From Microbacterium caowuchunii (GTDB lineage: Bacteria; Actinomycetota; Actinomycetes; Actinomycetales; Microbacteriaceae), in assembly GCF_008727755.1 (NCBI RefSeq), contig NZ_CP044231.1, positions 2,542,001 through 2,606,000 of the forward strand: a stretch of DNA of 64,000 nucleotides. Reading direction: 5' to 3'. The stretch's first letter is position 1. Every line of letters begins with the position of its first letter. Of this stretch, positions 26,100-34,667 are shown piece after piece. The notes under the pieces are model-generated. The model saw only the letters and a program-made list of their open reading frames with translations. It had not been told where the DNA came from and made no database searches. Made by a program: the position numbers and the translations under genes.

Positions 26100-26609
26100 T
26101 CAGTCCTCCCCTGCGCTCTGCGCCGCCACGGATCGCTCCCAGACTTCTGCCGCCCACGCGAGCACATCCGTCTCGATCGTGAGCTCGCTGCTCGCGCCGA
26201 GCCAATCCCGGTCCACGCGGACGTCCTGGATGACGCCCCACACGGCACTCATGCCGACGGTGCGACGGTCGTTCCAGACGAGTTCGGGCTGGGGCGCCGC
26301 CGCGGCGGCCTCGGCGCCGGAGAAGATCCGATCCAGGAGGCCGGCGACATCCAGTCCCGGATCGGGACGGGGCGGGACGGGAGCATCCCGTTCGCCGTAG
26401 GCGTGGGCGATGGCGAGATGGAGCTCGTACGCGAGCTGCTCGTCGGTGAGATCCTTCCGGGCCTCGCGGTCGATCGTGAGCCGGGTCAGCCGCCCCTCCG
26501 GATCGACGGCCGCCGTGACGGCGGTCGCCTCCGGGAGCGTCGCGAGCGCGGAGATCTCGCTCTGCAGCTCCTCCAGCCGCAACACGGACTGCTCAGCCCG
26601 TCGTTGCAT
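26100..26609 (-). CDS. YbaB/EbfC-like protein of the ESX cluster (start codon uncertain)
   Basis: 169 residues from ATG 26609. The N-terminal half (LQSEISALATLPEATAVTAAVDPEGRLTRLTID) has the YbaB/EbfC-type helix-strand pattern used by actinobacterial proteins found beside WXG100 genes. However, the reading frame stays open upstream with plausible helix sequence (EDLLERIT). An excellent AAGGAG lies seven bases before an in-frame ATC at 26673-26675 (complement), while no ATG, GTG or TTG occurs in that stretch. The true start may be this non-standard ATC, giving 191 residues; see findings. Function unknown; members bind DNA or act as ESX-linked adaptors. Confidence 0.65.
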   Translation of the reverse strand: MQRRAEQSVLRLEELQSEISALATLPEATAVTAAVDPEGRLTRLTIDREARKDLTDEQLAYELHLAIAHAYGERDAPVPPRPDPGLDVAGLLDRIFSGAEAAAAAPQPELVWNDRRTVGMSAVWGVIQDVRVDRDWLGASSELTIETDVLAWAAEVWERSVAAQSAGED

Positions 26610-26691
26610 GGCCGTGATGCGTTCGAGCAGGTCTTCCGCGCCCCCGGGCGCATCGCTGTCAGGTGCGTCGACGATCGGTCTGCTCCTTCGT

Positions 26692-26982
26692 TCAGGAGCA
26701 CCGTGCGATGACGGTGCTCTCGGTCTCGGTGTACCGCGCAGAAATCCCGCTCAGAACGCCGGCCATGGCACCGAGCCAGCTCCGCAGCTCCTCGAGGCTC
26801 CCGTTCCATCCGGTCTGGGCGGTGAGGTACGCCTGCGCCGCGTCACCGGACCAGGAGCCCATGAGCCAGGTCAGCTCGCCGTCCAGCCCCTGAAGCTGCA
26901 GGTCGATCGCGGAGACCGACGCGGTGAGCGAGTCGACCAGAGTCTGCAGCGCGTCGGGGTCTGCTTCGATGGTGTCGGCCAC
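26692..26982 (-). CDS. WXG100 family (ESAT-6-like) protein
   Basis: 96 residues with a central W-S-G turn (MGSWSGDAAQAYLTAQTGW) between two helices, the diagnostic WXG100 hairpin. Such proteins dimerise and are exported by ESX/type VII systems. The start is GTG 26982; TAGCGT lies six bases upstream (26989-26994, complement), so the transcript is probably leaderless. First gene of a five-gene unit running to the DUF2510 gene. Confidence 0.85.
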   Translation of the reverse strand: MADTIEADPDALQTLVDSLTASVSAIDLQLQGLDGELTWLMGSWSGDAAQAYLTAQTGWNGSLEELRSWLGAMAGVLSGISARYTETESTVIARCS

Positions 26983-26994
26983 GGTTGCACGCTA
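26980..26994 (-). promoter_or_regulatory. Leaderless -10 element for the WXG100 operon
   Basis: TAGCGT (26989-26994, complement), six bases, GTG start at 26982. Confidence 0.5.
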
Positions 26995-27062
26995 GCAAAG
27001 GCCCCCGCCCGGGGAGCCGGGACTTTCCACAGGCTCGCGGGATCGTGTATGGAGGCCGCCGG

Positions 27063-27635
27063 TCAGGCGAACCAGCCGGACCGGTACGCCGCCCACAGCA
27101 ACCAGCCCGCGCTGTAGAGCACCGAGACGACGCCCAGCACGATCGCCCAGCGCGCGACCGCCCTCGATTCGAAGGCGCGTCGCATCGACAGCGCACCGAG
27201 GACGATCGCGGTGACCCCGATCGGGAAGGCGACCCCGACCACCATCGACGCGATCAGGGCCACGATCGCGAAGCCGAGCGCGGTGGCGGCGAAGTTCGCC
27301 GGACGCAGCGGCGGCGGCGTGGCGACCGCGCCGGTGACCGGGACGAACTCGATCTGCTCGATCGTGATGCCGATCGGCGCGGTGGGTGGCCGGGTGAAGC
27401 CACCGCGGTGCGCTCCCGGCAGGGACGCCTCGGGAGTCGGCGCTGCCACATCCGAGGACGCGGGCTCGAGGTGAGGGCGGATCTGCGGCGGGCCGGTCGG
27501 ATCCGCTGCCGGGGACGCGGGCCCGGCGACCGGTTGGGCCTGCGCGGCGGGCATCGGAGAGCGGCGGACGGCAGGCGGGCGCGCCTCCGCATCGGGATCC
27601 GGCTGCGGCTGCGGCTGCGGCTGCGGCTCCGTCAT
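27063..27635 (-). CDS. DUF4190-like membrane protein with a Pro/Gln-rich N-terminus
   Basis: 190 residues. The start is ATG 27635, in an ATGA overlap with tsaD. The first 110 residues are disordered and begin [15 protein letters not shown], encoded by four tandem GCAGCC hexamers; their copy number could vary without changing the frame. The C-terminal third has two or three membrane helices ([57 protein letters not shown]), the arrangement of DUF4190 proteins. Function unknown. It is the last gene of the alr-tsaD unit. Confidence 0.7.
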   Translation of the reverse strand: MTEPQPQPQPQPDPDAEARPPAVRRSPMPAAQAQPVAGPASPAADPTGPPQIRPHLEPASSDVAAPTPEASLPGAHRGGFTRPPTAPIGITIEQIEFVPVTGAVATPPPLRPANFAATALGFAIVALIASMVVGVAFPIGVTAIVLGALSMRRAFESRAVARWAIVLGVVSVLYSAGWLLWAAYRSGWFA

Positions 27636-28702
27636 GCCGGGACCCCGGCTTCCGCCTCGGCGATCTGGATCTCGGTGACGGGCAGCGTGGAGTCCGCCCC
27701 GAATGAGAGCGTCGAGGGCCGCCGCCCGGACATGATGAGCTCCGACGCGAGAGCGGCGATCATCGCGCCGTTGTCGGTGCACAGGCTCAGCGGCGGGATC
27801 CGCACCGTGACACCGGCGGCGGCGCCGCGTTCGAGCGCGACCTCCCGCAGGCGCCGGTTGGCGATGACGCCACCGCCGAGCAGGAGCCGGGGAACGCCGT
27901 ACCGGGCGCACGCGTCGAGGGCCTTCGTCACGAGCACGTCCACGACCGACTCGCGGAAGGAGGCGGCCACGTCGGGCACCGACGCATCCGGGGTCTGCTC
28001 GACGTATCGCGCGACCGCGGTCTTCAGGCCGGAGAAGGAGAAGTCGTAGCGGTGCCGGTCCATGTCGGACGCGCGGGAGAGCCCGCGCGGGAAGCGGATG
28101 GCGGCGGGATCGCCGGATGCGGCGGCGGCATCGATCTGCGGGCCGCCCGGGTAGGGCAGGCCGAGGATCCGGGCGACCTTGTCGAAGGCCTCCCCCGCGG
28201 CGTCGTCGACGGTCTCGCCCAGCAGTTCCACGTCGGTCGTGAGATCGCGCACGAGCAGGAGAGAGGTGTGCCCGCCGCTCACCAGCAGCGCGACGGTCGG
28301 GTACTCCAGGGGTTCGGCGCCCTCGTCGAGGATGTCGGCGGCGATGTGTCCGACCAGGTGATTGACCGCGTAGAGAGGAGTACCGAGACCGACCGCGAGG
28401 GCCTTCGCCGCGCCGACGCCCACCATCAGCGCCCCGGCGAGGCCGGGACCGGAGGTCACCGCGACCGCGTCGAGGTCGGCGAGGGTCACGCCGGACTCGG
28501 CGAGGGCCGCCTCGATGGAGGGTTGCAGCGCCTCCAAGTGGGCGCGTGCCGCCACCTCGGGGACGACGCCGCCGAAGCGGGCGTGCTCGTCCATGGAGCT
28601 GGCGATCGTGTTGGACAGGAGCGTACGGCCGCGGACGATGCCGATGCCGGTCTCGTCGCAGCTCGTCTCGATGCCGAGCACAAGGGGTTCGGACGCGGTC
28701 AT
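27632..28702 (-). CDS. tsaD: tRNA N6-adenosine threonylcarbamoyltransferase TsaD
   Basis: 356 residues. [17 protein letters not shown] at the start and the metal-binding [10 protein letters not shown] (HxxxH) are diagnostic, followed by [11 protein letters not shown] and [14 protein letters not shown] of the ASKHA fold. TsaD transfers the threonylcarbamoyl group to A37 of ANN-decoding tRNAs, with TsaB and TsaE encoded in the same cluster. ATG 28702 is preferred over an ATG three codons earlier because AGGAGG ends nine bases before it. It overlaps the rimI stop by four bases. Confidence 0.96.
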   Translation of the reverse strand: MTASEPLVLGIETSCDETGIGIVRGRTLLSNTIASSMDEHARFGGVVPEVAARAHLEALQPSIEAALAESGVTLADLDAVAVTSGPGLAGALMVGVGAAKALAVGLGTPLYAVNHLVGHIAADILDEGAEPLEYPTVALLVSGGHTSLLLVRDLTTDVELLGETVDDAAGEAFDKVARILGLPYPGGPQIDAAAASGDPAAIRFPRGLSRASDMDRHRYDFSFSGLKTAVARYVEQTPDASVPDVAASFRESVVDVLVTKALDACARYGVPRLLLGGGVIANRRLREVALERGAAAGVTVRIPPLSLCTDNGAMIAALASELIMSGRRPSTLSFGADSTLPVTEIQIAEAEAGVPA

Positions 28703-29283
28703 GTGCACCATCCTCCTGCGGGATGTTCGCAGGTCTGAGCGGAGTTCGCAGATTCTTCGCCGGATGCTGCGGGGTTCGCGCGATCCTGCGACGTCGGGGT
28801 CGGGGATGCGGCGGACTCGGCGCCGCGCGCGGCCGCCCAGCCGGCCACGTCCAGCGTCATCACGATCGCATCCACGTCGTCGGGCTGGTAGTACCGCGGG
28901 CGGCGACCCGTCTCCGCGAACCCCTCCGAGCGGTAGAGCTCCTGGGCGACGGGGTTGTCCGCGCGCACCTCGAGGAAGAGATCGCGCACCCCCCGTTCGT
29001 GGGCGGCGGCGATGAGGGTGCGCAGCAGCATCCGGCCCTGCCCCCGGCCGCGGGCGGACTCGGCGATCGCGATCGTCTGGACGTCACCGTCGCGGGCACC
29101 GGCGACGGCACGCAATCCCGCGTAGCCGATGATGCCGGCCGCCTCCTCCCACACGACGTAACGGCTGTGCGGGGAACGCAGTTCCTCCCGCATCATCGCC
29201 TCGCTCCAGGCGTCGCTCGGGAACGAGGCCCGCTCGAGGCGCATGATCGCGTCGAGGTCGCCGATCGTCGCGGGACGGATCAT
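28699..29283 (-). CDS. rimI: Ribosomal-protein-alanine N-acetyltransferase RimI
   Basis: 194 residues; GNAT fold with the acetyl-CoA loop [18 protein letters not shown] and C-terminal [21 protein letters not shown], the RimI signature. The family acetylates the N-terminal alanine of ribosomal protein S18 and probably other proteins. The start is set at ATG 29283 (TGATG overlap with tsaB); a GTG one codon earlier is equally possible. About 45 residues after the GNAT domain are Ala/Ser/Glu-rich and not conserved. Confidence 0.88.
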   Translation of the reverse strand: MIRPATIGDLDAIMRLERASFPSDAWSEAMMREELRSPHSRYVVWEEAAGIIGYAGLRAVAGARDGDVQTIAIAESARGRGQGRMLLRTLIAAAHERGVRDLFLEVRADNPVAQELYRSEGFAETGRRPRYYQPDDVDAIVMTLDVAGWAAARGAESAASPTPTSQDRANPAASGEESANSAQTCEHPAGGWCT

Positions 29284-29960
29284 CACGAGACCCGCTTGGG
29301 GGCGTGCCCGACCGTGACGTCCGGGGAGCGCAGGTACAGGGGTTCCGCGGTGGCCAGGGCGCGTCCGGCCGCCAGGGCCCGTGCGGCGGCGAGGGCGAGG
29401 AACGGGGCCGACACGCTCGTCGCCTCCACCCGCGCGGCGCCCAGTTCCGCGAGGCGCTCGTCCAGGTCGTCGCGCGGCACGAGCGCGGGTTCCGTCACCC
29501 GCACAGGGAGTCCGTCCTCGTCGAGGCCCGCGTAGACGGTGTACGCGAACTCGCGGCGGCGGGCGTCTGTCACGACCGCGAAGCGCATGTCGTCCTGGCC
29601 TTCCATCGCGGCTGCGGTGAGGATCGCGAGGGCGACGGCGTCGTGGCTGGGGACCGGGACGACCGGGATGCCGCGAGCGAGGGCGAAGGCGCGTGCTGCC
29701 GCGATGCCGATGCGCAGGCCCGTGAAGGGACCGGGCCCCATCCCCGCTGCGACGTGGGTGATCTCGTCCCGACCGGATGCGGGCAGGCCGCTGCCGTGCG
29801 CGGCGGTGGCCGCCGCTGCATCCGTCGCCTGCCTGAGCAGGTCGCCGATGACCTCCGCGTGTCCGAGCGGGTTGTCGCTGCCGATGTCGGCGCGCACGAC
29901 GCCGTCCGGGTCGATCACGGCGACGGCCGTGCCCAGGGAGGTGTCGATGCCGAGGATCAC
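29283..29960 (-). CDS. tsaB: tRNA threonylcarbamoyladenosine biosynthesis protein TsaB
   Basis: 225 residues from GTG 29960 (TGGAAGG upstream). VILGIDTSLGTAVAVID is the ASKHA-type start, and GMGPGPFTGLRIGIAAARAFALARGIPVVPV is the TsaB signature. TsaB is a catalytically inactive paralogue of TsaD that scaffolds the TsaBDE complex. Sequence upstream of the GTG is the palindromic element at 29987-30061 and is not coding. Confidence 0.93.
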   Translation of the reverse strand: MILGIDTSLGTAVAVIDPDGVVRADIGSDNPLGHAEVIGDLLRQATDAAAATAAHGSGLPASGRDEITHVAAGMGPGPFTGLRIGIAAARAFALARGIPVVPVPSHDAVALAILTAAAMEGQDDMRFAVVTDARRREFAYTVYAGLDEDGLPVRVTEPALVPRDDLDERLAELGAARVEATSVSAPFLALAAARALAAGRALATAEPLYLRSPDVTVGHAPKRVS

Positions 29961-29986
29961 CCTTCCAGGGTATCCGCGGTTCTTTT

Positions 29987-30061
29987 CCCGCGAGACTGCA
30001 TCCGGGGCACGAGACGGACCGTGGCCCGCGCTGTCTCGTGCCCCGGATGCAGTCTCGCGGG
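29987..30061. repeat. 75-nt palindromic element, copy A
   Basis: Left arm 29987-30015 and right arm 30033-30061 are perfect 29-nt inverted repeats around a 17-nt centre (GGACCGTGGCCCGCGCT). Ends are CCCGCGAGACTGCA and TGCAGTCTCGCGGG, and inner arm ends are CACGAGAC and GTCTCGTG. It lies between tsaE and tsaB, where the transcript would form a very stable hairpin. One of five copies with identical 29-17-29 geometry. Confidence 0.9.
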
Positions 30062-30087
30062 GAACCGGCCGCACCGGCGAGCTCGGA

Positions 30088-30591
30088 TCAGGGGTGGCGC
30101 GTGATGGTGACCAGGCGCGGCGTGTCCGCGTCGAGGTCGAGGGTGGCCCGGGAGTACGTGCCGCAGGCGGTGTCGACGCCGCGCCCGTGCCACTCGCGGT
30201 CCAGCTCGATCTCCCACCACGAGTCGACGAGGCCGTCCACCATCCCCTTGCCCCACTCGACCACCACGACCGAACCCGGCAGGTCGATGTCGAGGTCCTC
30301 CAGCTCGGCCGCGGATCCGAGCCGGTAGGCGTCGACGTGCACGAGCGGGGCGCCGCCGACCCGGGAGGGATGCGTCCGCGCGATGACGAACGTGGGGCTC
30401 TGCACCGGGCCCCGCACCCCGAGACCCTCGCCGATGCCGCGGGTGAGGGTGGTCTTCCCCGCCCCGAGCGGACCCGTCAGCACGACGAGATCGCCCGGCT
30501 GGAGTGCGGCGCCGAGCCGGCGGCCGAGCTCCTCCATGGCTTCCGGCGAGTCGATCTCGCGGCGGCCCAGCAGGTCATCGGGAACACTCAT
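30088..30591 (-). CDS. tsaE: tRNA threonylcarbamoyladenosine biosynthesis ATPase TsaE
   Basis: 167 residues. P-loop GPLGAGKTTLTRGIGEGLG and SPTFVIARTHPS are the family signature; DAYRLGSAAELEDLDID and VVVVEWGKGMVD follow as in TsaE. It is the ATPase that resets the TsaBD complex. ATG 30591 is used because GGGGAGG lies nine bases upstream; an ATG three codons earlier abuts that site. It ends 26 bases before palindromic copy A. Confidence 0.92.
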   Translation of the reverse strand: MSVPDDLLGRREIDSPEAMEELGRRLGAALQPGDLVVLTGPLGAGKTTLTRGIGEGLGVRGPVQSPTFVIARTHPSRVGGAPLVHVDAYRLGSAAELEDLDIDLPGSVVVVEWGKGMVDGLVDSWWEIELDREWHGRGVDTACGTYSRATLDLDADTPRLVTITRHP

Positions 30592-30676
30592 GCGTTCCAT
30601 CCTCCCCTCTCCGGGACGGTTCGTGCCGGGTCTCGCCGCACGTCCCCGCACGGCGGAGCGCACCGGACTCGCACGC

Positions 30677-31801
30677 TCATGCCGCCGTCTGACGACGCGG
30701 GACCCGGGCACCGATCCGGGTGACGACCTCGTAGTTGATGGTGCCGGCCGCATCCGCCCATTCCGTCACGGACGGCGCACCCAGCGTCGGATCGCCGAAG
30801 AGCACCGCCTCGTCGCCCACCGCCACGGGGGCGTCCCCCACGTCGACGACGAACTGGTCCATGGCGATCCGTCCCGCGACGCGGTACCGCCGCCCGCCGA
30901 TCACGACGGGACCCGCCCCGGACGCCTGGCGCGGGACCCCGTCCGCGTAGCCGAGCGGGACGAGCGCGAGGGTCGTCTCCCGGGCGGTGCGGTGGGTGTA
31001 CCCGTAGGAGACACCCTGACCGGCGGGAACCCGGCGCACGGCGGCGACGGCCGCCCGTAGGGTCATCGCCGGACGCAGCCCCAGATCCGCGGACGAGCGG
31101 TCCGCGAAGGGCGACAGTCCGTAGATGCCGAGGCCCAGCCGCACGCAGTTCAGGCGGGTCTCGGGCAGGTCGATCGCGGCGTCCGTGGCGGCGATGTGGC
31201 GCAGGCGCGGAGCGAGACCGGCGGATGCGGCTGCCAGCACGCCCTCCTCGAAACGGGCCAGGGCGGCGAGGTCATCGGCGGCGGAGGTGTTGGACAGGTG
31301 GCTGAACATGCCGAGCACACGGATGCGGCCGAGGCGTTCGAGCCGTGCCGCCTCCGCGAAGACGATCCTGGCCTCCTCGGGCGCGAGACCGTTCCGCCCG
31401 AGTCCCGTCTCCAGCTTCAGGTGCACGACCGCCGGCCGGTCGGCCGTCGACGCCGCCGCGGCGGCGTTCAGCTGATCGAGGTGGGAGATCCCGAGCTCCA
31501 CACCCTGCTCGACGGCCTCGCCGAAGTGCGCGTGGGGGGCGTGCAGCCAGGCGAGGATCGGGGCGTCGATCCCGGCGCGACGGAGCGCCAGGGCCTCGTC
31601 GATGTCGGCGACCCCCAGACGCGTCGCGCCTCCGGCGAGCGCGGCGGCCGCCGAGCGGGCGGCGCCGTGGCCGTAGCCCTCCGCCTTCACGACCGCGAGG
31701 ACCTCGACGCCGACGAGGCGTCGGAGGTGGCGGACGTTGTCCTCGATGGCGCCGACATCGATCGTCGCCTCGCGCGTCACGCCTGCCGGGAACCCGCTCA
31801 T
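30677..31801 (-). CDS. alr: Alanine racemase
   Basis: 374 residues. The PLP lysine is in LAVVKAEGYGHGA, the second catalytic region is GVSYGYTHRTARETTLALVPLGYADG, and the C-terminal beta domain contains GRIAMDQFVVDVGD. It interconverts L- and D-alanine, supplying D-Ala for peptidoglycan. ATG 31801 overlaps the acpS stop by four bases. The gene for NAD(P)HX epimerase/dehydratase (nnrD), often beside alr in actinobacteria, is absent from this cluster. Confidence 0.96.
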   Translation of the reverse strand: MSGFPAGVTREATIDVGAIEDNVRHLRRLVGVEVLAVVKAEGYGHGAARSAAAALAGGATRLGVADIDEALALRRAGIDAPILAWLHAPHAHFGEAVEQGVELGISHLDQLNAAAAASTADRPAVVHLKLETGLGRNGLAPEEARIVFAEAARLERLGRIRVLGMFSHLSNTSAADDLAALARFEEGVLAAASAGLAPRLRHIAATDAAIDLPETRLNCVRLGLGIYGLSPFADRSSADLGLRPAMTLRAAVAAVRRVPAGQGVSYGYTHRTARETTLALVPLGYADGVPRQASGAGPVVIGGRRYRVAGRIAMDQFVVDVGDAPVAVGDEAVLFGDPTLGAPSVTEWADAAGTINYEVVTRIGARVPRRQTAA

Positions 31802-32196
31802 GCCTCTTCTTCCTCTTCGTGTGCCGTGTCCGCACCCGGGGCGCCCGCCGCCTCCGCCACGACATAGGCGGTGGCCAGACCTGCGTCATGGCTCATCGAC
31901 AGGTGCAGCGTCGTGATGCCACGCGCGGCGACGACCTCCGCGGTCGAACCGGTGAGGGTGAACCACGGCCGTCCCGAGGCTTCCGGGGTGATCTCGATCT
32001 CGGTCCAGTGCACGCCGTCCGAGCCGCCGAGTGCTTTGATCAGCGCTTCCTTCGCGGCGTAGCGCGCGGCGAGGGAGCGCGGCTTGAGCAGTTGCTCACT
32101 CGGTGAGAACAGCCGCTCGCGCAGCCGGGGCGTACGCGCCAGCGTCTGCTCGAAGCGGGGGATGTCGACGAGGTCGATCCCGATCCCCACGATCAT
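31798..32196 (-). CDS. acpS: Holo-[acyl-carrier-protein] synthase
   Basis: 132 residues. IVGIGIDLVDIPRFEQTL contains the first metal-binding Asp, and ARYAAKEALIKALG is the F/YxxKExxxKA motif of 4'-phosphopantetheinyl transferases. It converts apo-ACP to holo-ACP with coenzyme A. The short Glu-rich C-terminal tail is not conserved. It overlaps alr by four bases and is separated from glmS by palindromic copy B. Confidence 0.93.
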   Translation of the reverse strand: MIVGIGIDLVDIPRFEQTLARTPRLRERLFSPSEQLLKPRSLAARYAAKEALIKALGGSDGVHWTEIEITPEASGRPWFTLTGSTAEVVAARGITTLHLSMSHDAGLATAYVVAEAAGAPGADTAHEEEEEA

Positions 32197-32280
32197 GTGT
32201 GTCCTTCCGGATGCCGCGGCGTGGCCGCATCCGCAACCCTACGCCCGGTGGTTCCGCCACCCTGTCCGGGCTTTCTCTCT

Positions 32281-32355
32281 CCCGCGAGACTGCATGGTGC
32301 GCACGAGACTGCGCGTGACGACGTCTGTCTCGTGGCGCGGATGCAGTCTCGCGGG
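32281..32355. repeat. 75-nt palindromic element, copy B
   Basis: Arms 32281-32309 and 32327-32355, centre TGCGCGTGACGACGTCT (17 nt). Outer 14 bases and inner CACGAGAC/GTCTCGTG are perfect; the middle of the arms is partly mismatched. Its centre reads in the opposite orientation to copies A, C and E. Located between glmS (stop 32388) and acpS (start 32196). Confidence 0.9.
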
Positions 32356-32387
32356 AGGAGGACCGACCGGAGGCGGCGTGTCGCGGT

Positions 32388-34238
32388 CTACTCGACCGTG
32401 ACGGACTTGGCCAGGTTGCGCGGCTGGTCGACGTCCAGACCCTTGGCCGTGGCGAGACCCATCGCGAAGATGTGCAGCGGCACGACCGCGAGCAGCGGCT
32501 CGAAGAGCGCTCCGGCCAGCGGGATGCGCAGCACCTCGTCCGAGAACGGGAGCACCGAGGCATCCCCCTCTTCGGCGATCACGATGACGCGGGCGCCGCG
32601 GGCGCGGATCTCCTGGATGTTGGAGACGACCTTGTCGTGCAGCACGGTGGAGTCGCGCGGCGAGGGCACGATCACGAACACCGGCTGGCCGGGCTCGATC
32701 AGCGCGATCGGTCCGTGCTTGAGCTCGCCGGCGGCGAACCCCTCGGCGTGGATGTACGAGATCTCCTTGAGCTTCAGCGCGCCCTCGAGCGCGATCGGGA
32801 AGCCCACGTGGCGGCCGAGGAACAGCACGGACCGGGTGTCCGCCATCCATCCGGCGAGCTGCGTGATGCGCTCCTGCTCCCGCTCCAGGATGGTGCTGAT
32901 CTTCTCCGGCACGGCCTCGAGCTCCTGCGTCTCGCGGGCGATCTGCTCGGCCGTCATCGACCCGCGCACGCGGGCGACGTGCAGCGCCAGCAGGTAGAGC
33001 GCGGTGATCTGCGCGACGAAGGCCTTGGTGGAGGCGACGGCGACCTCGGGACCGGCGTGCGTGTAGACGACCGCGTCGGACTCCCGCGGGATCGTCGCGC
33101 CCTGCGTGTTGCAGATCGACAGCGTGCGGGCCCCCTGCTCGCGGGCGTACTTGACCGCCATCAGCGTGTCCATCGTCTCGCCGGACTGGCTGATGGAGAC
33201 CACGAGCGTGTCGGGTCCGATCACCGGGTCGCGGTAGCGGAACTCGTGGGCGAGTTCGACGTCGACGGGGATGCGTGCCCACTGCTCGATCGCGTACTTG
33301 CCGACCTGGCCGGCGTACGCGGCGGTGCCGCAGGCGATGACGACGACGCGGGAGATCCCGGCGAAGAGCTCGTCGAGACCGTCCAGTTCGGGGATGACGA
33401 CGGCGCCGTCGCGGACGCGGCCGAGCACGGTCTTGGCGACCGCCTCGGGCTCCTCGGACACCTCCTTGGCCATGAACGACGACCATCCGCCCTTGTCGGC
33501 GGCGGACGCGTCCCAGGTCACCTCGAACGGCTCGACCTCGACGACCTCGCCGTCGAAGTTCGTCACCTCGACGAGCGACGGCGTGATCGCGACGATCTCG
33601 TCCTGACCGATCGCGAGCGCGTTGCGGGTGTGCTCGACGAAGGCGGCGACGTCGGACCCGAGGAAGTTCTCCCCGACGCCGAGGCCGATCACGAGCGGCG
33701 AGTTGCGCCGCGCGGCGACGACCAGACCGGGGTGGTCCTGGTGCATCGCCAGCAGGGTGTAGGCCCCGTCGAAGCGGGAGACGGTGGAGCGGAACGCCTC
33801 GACGAGATCCCCGGACCGGGCGTACGCGCGTCCGATCAGGATCGCGGCGACCTCGGTGTCGGTCTCGCTGCGGAACTCGTAGCCCTCGTCGGCGAGCTCC
33901 GCCTTCAGGGTCGCGAAGTTCTCGATGATGCCGTTGTGGATGACGGCGAGCTTGTCGTCGTCGGCGAGGTGCGGGTGCGCGTTGGCGTCCGTCGGGCCGC
34001 CGTGCGTGGCCCAGCGGGTGTGCCCGATGCCGGTCGTGCCGTCGGGGATCGGGTCGATGATGAGGTCATCGCGCAGCACCTGCAGCTTTCCGGCGCGCTT
34101 GCGCATGCCGAGGTGCCCGTCGCCGTCGATGACGGCGATGCCCGCGGAGTCGTACCCGCGGTATTCCAGGCGGGCGAGCCCGGAGATCAGGATGTCCTGG
34201 CTGGGCCGAGGGCCGACATATCCGACGATTCCACACAT
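32388..34238 (-). CDS. glmS: Glutamine-fructose-6-phosphate aminotransferase (isomerising)
   Basis: 616 residues. The mature N-terminus starts at the catalytic Cys2 (MCGIVGYVG), so the start must be ATG 34238 rather than the in-frame ATG three codons earlier; TAGCAT seven bases upstream (34246-34251, complement) supports a leaderless transcript from this ATG. A glutaminase domain (1-240) is followed by two SIS domains (for example VSISQSGETMDTLMAV) and the terminal LAKSVTVE. It makes glucosamine-6-phosphate, the entry to UDP-GlcNAc for peptidoglycan and the polysaccharides encoded next door. Confidence 0.97.
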   Translation of the reverse strand: MCGIVGYVGPRPSQDILISGLARLEYRGYDSAGIAVIDGDGHLGMRKRAGKLQVLRDDLIIDPIPDGTTGIGHTRWATHGGPTDANAHPHLADDDKLAVIHNGIIENFATLKAELADEGYEFRSETDTEVAAILIGRAYARSGDLVEAFRSTVSRFDGAYTLLAMHQDHPGLVVAARRNSPLVIGLGVGENFLGSDVAAFVEHTRNALAIGQDEIVAITPSLVEVTNFDGEVVEVEPFEVTWDASAADKGGWSSFMAKEVSEEPEAVAKTVLGRVRDGAVVIPELDGLDELFAGISRVVVIACGTAAYAGQVGKYAIEQWARIPVDVELAHEFRYRDPVIGPDTLVVSISQSGETMDTLMAVKYAREQGARTLSICNTQGATIPRESDAVVYTHAGPEVAVASTKAFVAQITALYLLALHVARVRGSMTAEQIARETQELEAVPEKISTILEREQERITQLAGWMADTRSVLFLGRHVGFPIALEGALKLKEISYIHAEGFAAGELKHGPIALIEPGQPVFVIVPSPRDSTVLHDKVVSNIQEIRARGARVIVIAEEGDASVLPFSDEVLRIPLAGALFEPLLAVVPLHIFAMGLATAKGLDVDQPRNLAKSVTVE

Positions 34239-34251
34239 GGTGTCCATGCTA
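34236..34251 (-). promoter_or_regulatory. Leaderless -10 element for glmS
   Basis: TAGCAT (34246-34251, complement), seven bases, then the ATG encoding MCGIVG. Confidence 0.45.
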
Positions 34252-34356
34252 GATGGCCCCGGCTGACAGCCGGCCCCGCCACGCACCGCGTCCGTCGCGC
34301 GTCAGCCACGGCGTTCCTCGCGGCTCGCGCCGAGGGTGGTCGCCCGCGCGCCTCCT

Positions 34357-34431
34357 CCCGCGAGACTGCAGGCAAACCACGAGACGGATGCCGCCACGCG
34401 CAGTCTGGTGGCGCCTGTGCAGTCTCCCGGG
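34357..34431. repeat. 75-nt palindromic element, copy C
   Basis: Arms 34357-34385 and 34403-34431, centre GGATGCCGCCACGCGCA (17 nt). It has diverged in the right arm (GTCTGGTG, AGTCTCCCGGG), so this copy is the most decayed of the five. It lies upstream of glmS, at the left edge of the polysaccharide island. Confidence 0.85.
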
Positions 34432-34440
34432 GAAAAGGAC

Positions 34441-34488
34441 GGACCCTCTCGAGATTCCCAGTGGGGACTGGAGAACTGGAGAGGGTCC
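34441..34488 (-). terminator. Inverted repeat downstream of the DUF4012 gene
   Basis: GGACCCTCTC (34441-34450) pairs with GAGAGGGTCC (34479-34488). An inner CCAGT/ACTGG hairpin fills the loop. About 180 bases past the DUF4012 stop, so it is a possible distal terminator. Confidence 0.4.
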
Positions 34489-34667
34489 GCGAACCGTCCC
34501 GGCGTCGCACGGCCGCACGTTTTGGGGACGTGAGCGACCGAAAGCTGCTGGGGGCAGCCCTGACGCCCAGAGTGGACGGCACCGCGAGCCTAGCGGATCT
34601 TCCACTCCCGAATACAGCACCGGATTCGGTACGCCGTCGGTGCGCGTCGACCCCGCACCCGGCCGGT

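Larger units (their letters stand above)
34239..34667. other. 429-base gene-free junction between glmS and the polysaccharide island
   Basis: Contains the glmS -10, palindromic copy C (34357-34431), an inverted repeat at 34441-34488 and about 180 further bases in which no gene or recognised RNA is seen. Confidence 0.6.

Noticed and set aside
27601..27630. Phase-variable repeat switching the DUF4190-like gene
   Set aside because: The tandem unit is a hexanucleotide (GCAGCC), so copy-number change keeps the frame and cannot switch the gene off.
34490..34667. Riboswitch or glmS-type ribozyme upstream of glmS
   Set aside because: No match to the glmS ribozyme core, and glmS appears leaderless from 34238.
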